Of a DNA stretch of 64,000 bases, positions 63,918 through 64,000 are shown one piece after another. The notes beneath the pieces were generated by a model. That model did no database searches. It saw nothing but the letters and a program-made list of their open reading frames with translations, and was not told where the DNA came from. Origin of the DNA: Sphingomonas caeni (GTDB lineage: Bacteria; Pseudomonadota; Alphaproteobacteria; Sphingomonadales; Sphingomonadaceae); the NCBI RefSeq assembly GCF_026013415.1, contig NZ_JAPDOK010000003.1, positions 310,001-374,000 of the forward strand. Reading direction: 5' to 3'. The translations under genes and the position numbers were made by a program. The first letter of the stretch is position 1; every line of letters begins with the position of its first letter.

Positions 63918-63985
63918 CCCTACGAGAATCGAACTCGTGTTTTCGCCGTGAGAGGGCGACGTCCTGACCGCTAGACGAAGGGGCC
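63911..63985 (-). tRNA. tRNA-Glu (CTC)
   Basis: 75 nt with encoded CCA. Acceptor GGCCCCT pairs with AGGGGTC (one G-T); D arm TTCGTCTAGCGGTCAGGAC, anticodon loop CTCTCAC (anticodon CTC) and T arm GAGTTCGATTCTC are all seen, closely like E. coli tRNA-Glu. The 3' end is shared with the right arm of hairpin 2. Confidence 0.94.
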
Positions 63986-64000
63986 ATGCGCGGAAGCGGG

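Overview
This window looks like chromosomal DNA of a Sphingomonas-like alphaproteobacterium (Sphingomonadaceae). The DNA is strongly GC-rich. The core gene set and order (trpG, trpD, trpC, moaC, moeA, lexA, comEC, gltX, gltA) fit that group as I know it. The lexA promoter carries the alphaproteobacterial GAAC-N7-GAAC box, and hairpin repeats of the sphingomonad kind recur between genes. Nearly all assignments rest on motifs read by eye; no database search was possible.

Layout. 1-9.1 kb: the 3' part of addA, then trxA, argJ facing it across a hairpin terminator, a membrane-bound spermidine-synthase-like protein, and two tandem TonB-C-like secreted or membrane proteins. 9.2-14.4 kb: secA, a composite palindromic repeat, a lipoprotein, and a coupled purine-salvage pair (add plus a phosphoribosyltransferase). 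14.4-17.0 kb is an accessory patch: a clearly AT-richer single gene of unknown function bounded by about 35-bp imperfect direct repeats, a KTSC-domain gene, an AbrB/PIN toxin-antitoxin pair with a palindrome at its promoter, and tRNA-Asn. 17.3-21.6 kb: nadK-moaA, an EAL/degenerate-GGDEF protein and a SnoaL-like protein. 21.6-29.8 kb: a sulfatase-fold membrane enzyme, mfd, sdhE, recG and a PilZ protein.

29.9-37.2 kb: tyrS, a YdeI-like protein, a VOC protein, then a tightly overlapping string of a nitrobindin-like heme protein, two DOMON-like paralogues and a NamZ/DUF1343 protein; then a membrane protein and an unusual internally duplicated protein. 37.5-42.6 kb: a nucleotidyltransferase-like membrane protein, a DUF2336 protein coupled to a PAS/histidine-kinase-like protein that lacks the usual phospho-acceptor His, small unknown proteins and an EF-hand protein. 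42.7-50.6 kb: a small membrane protein, gltA, gltX, a large nested palindrome, then comEC coupled to a subclass B3 metallo-beta-lactamase and a 2-oxoglutarate oxygenase, and lexA. 50.6-58.5 kb: moeA, a multi-PilZ protein, a secreted unknown, moaC, trpC, trpD, a small membrane protein, a fatty-acid-hydroxylase/sterol-desaturase protein on the opposite strand, and trpG. 58.6-64 kb: a secreted MetX-like hydrolase, a PDZ protein, a phosphodiester-glycosidase-like lipoprotein, a secreted unknown, a class II aldolase, an OmpW-like porin, a 54-aa small protein, two tandem perfect hairpins and tRNA-Glu.

Most of the window is ordinary housekeeping DNA (DNA repair: addA, mfd, recG, lexA; translation: tyrS, gltX; secretion: secA; tryptophan and molybdenum-cofactor synthesis). 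The strongest sign of something undescribed is the direct-repeat-bounded gene at 14489-16027. Second are the coupled DUF2336/His-less kinase pair, the duplicated DVT-FGDPD protein, and the nested or tandem hairpin elements at 45.8-46.0 kb and 63.8-63.9 kb.
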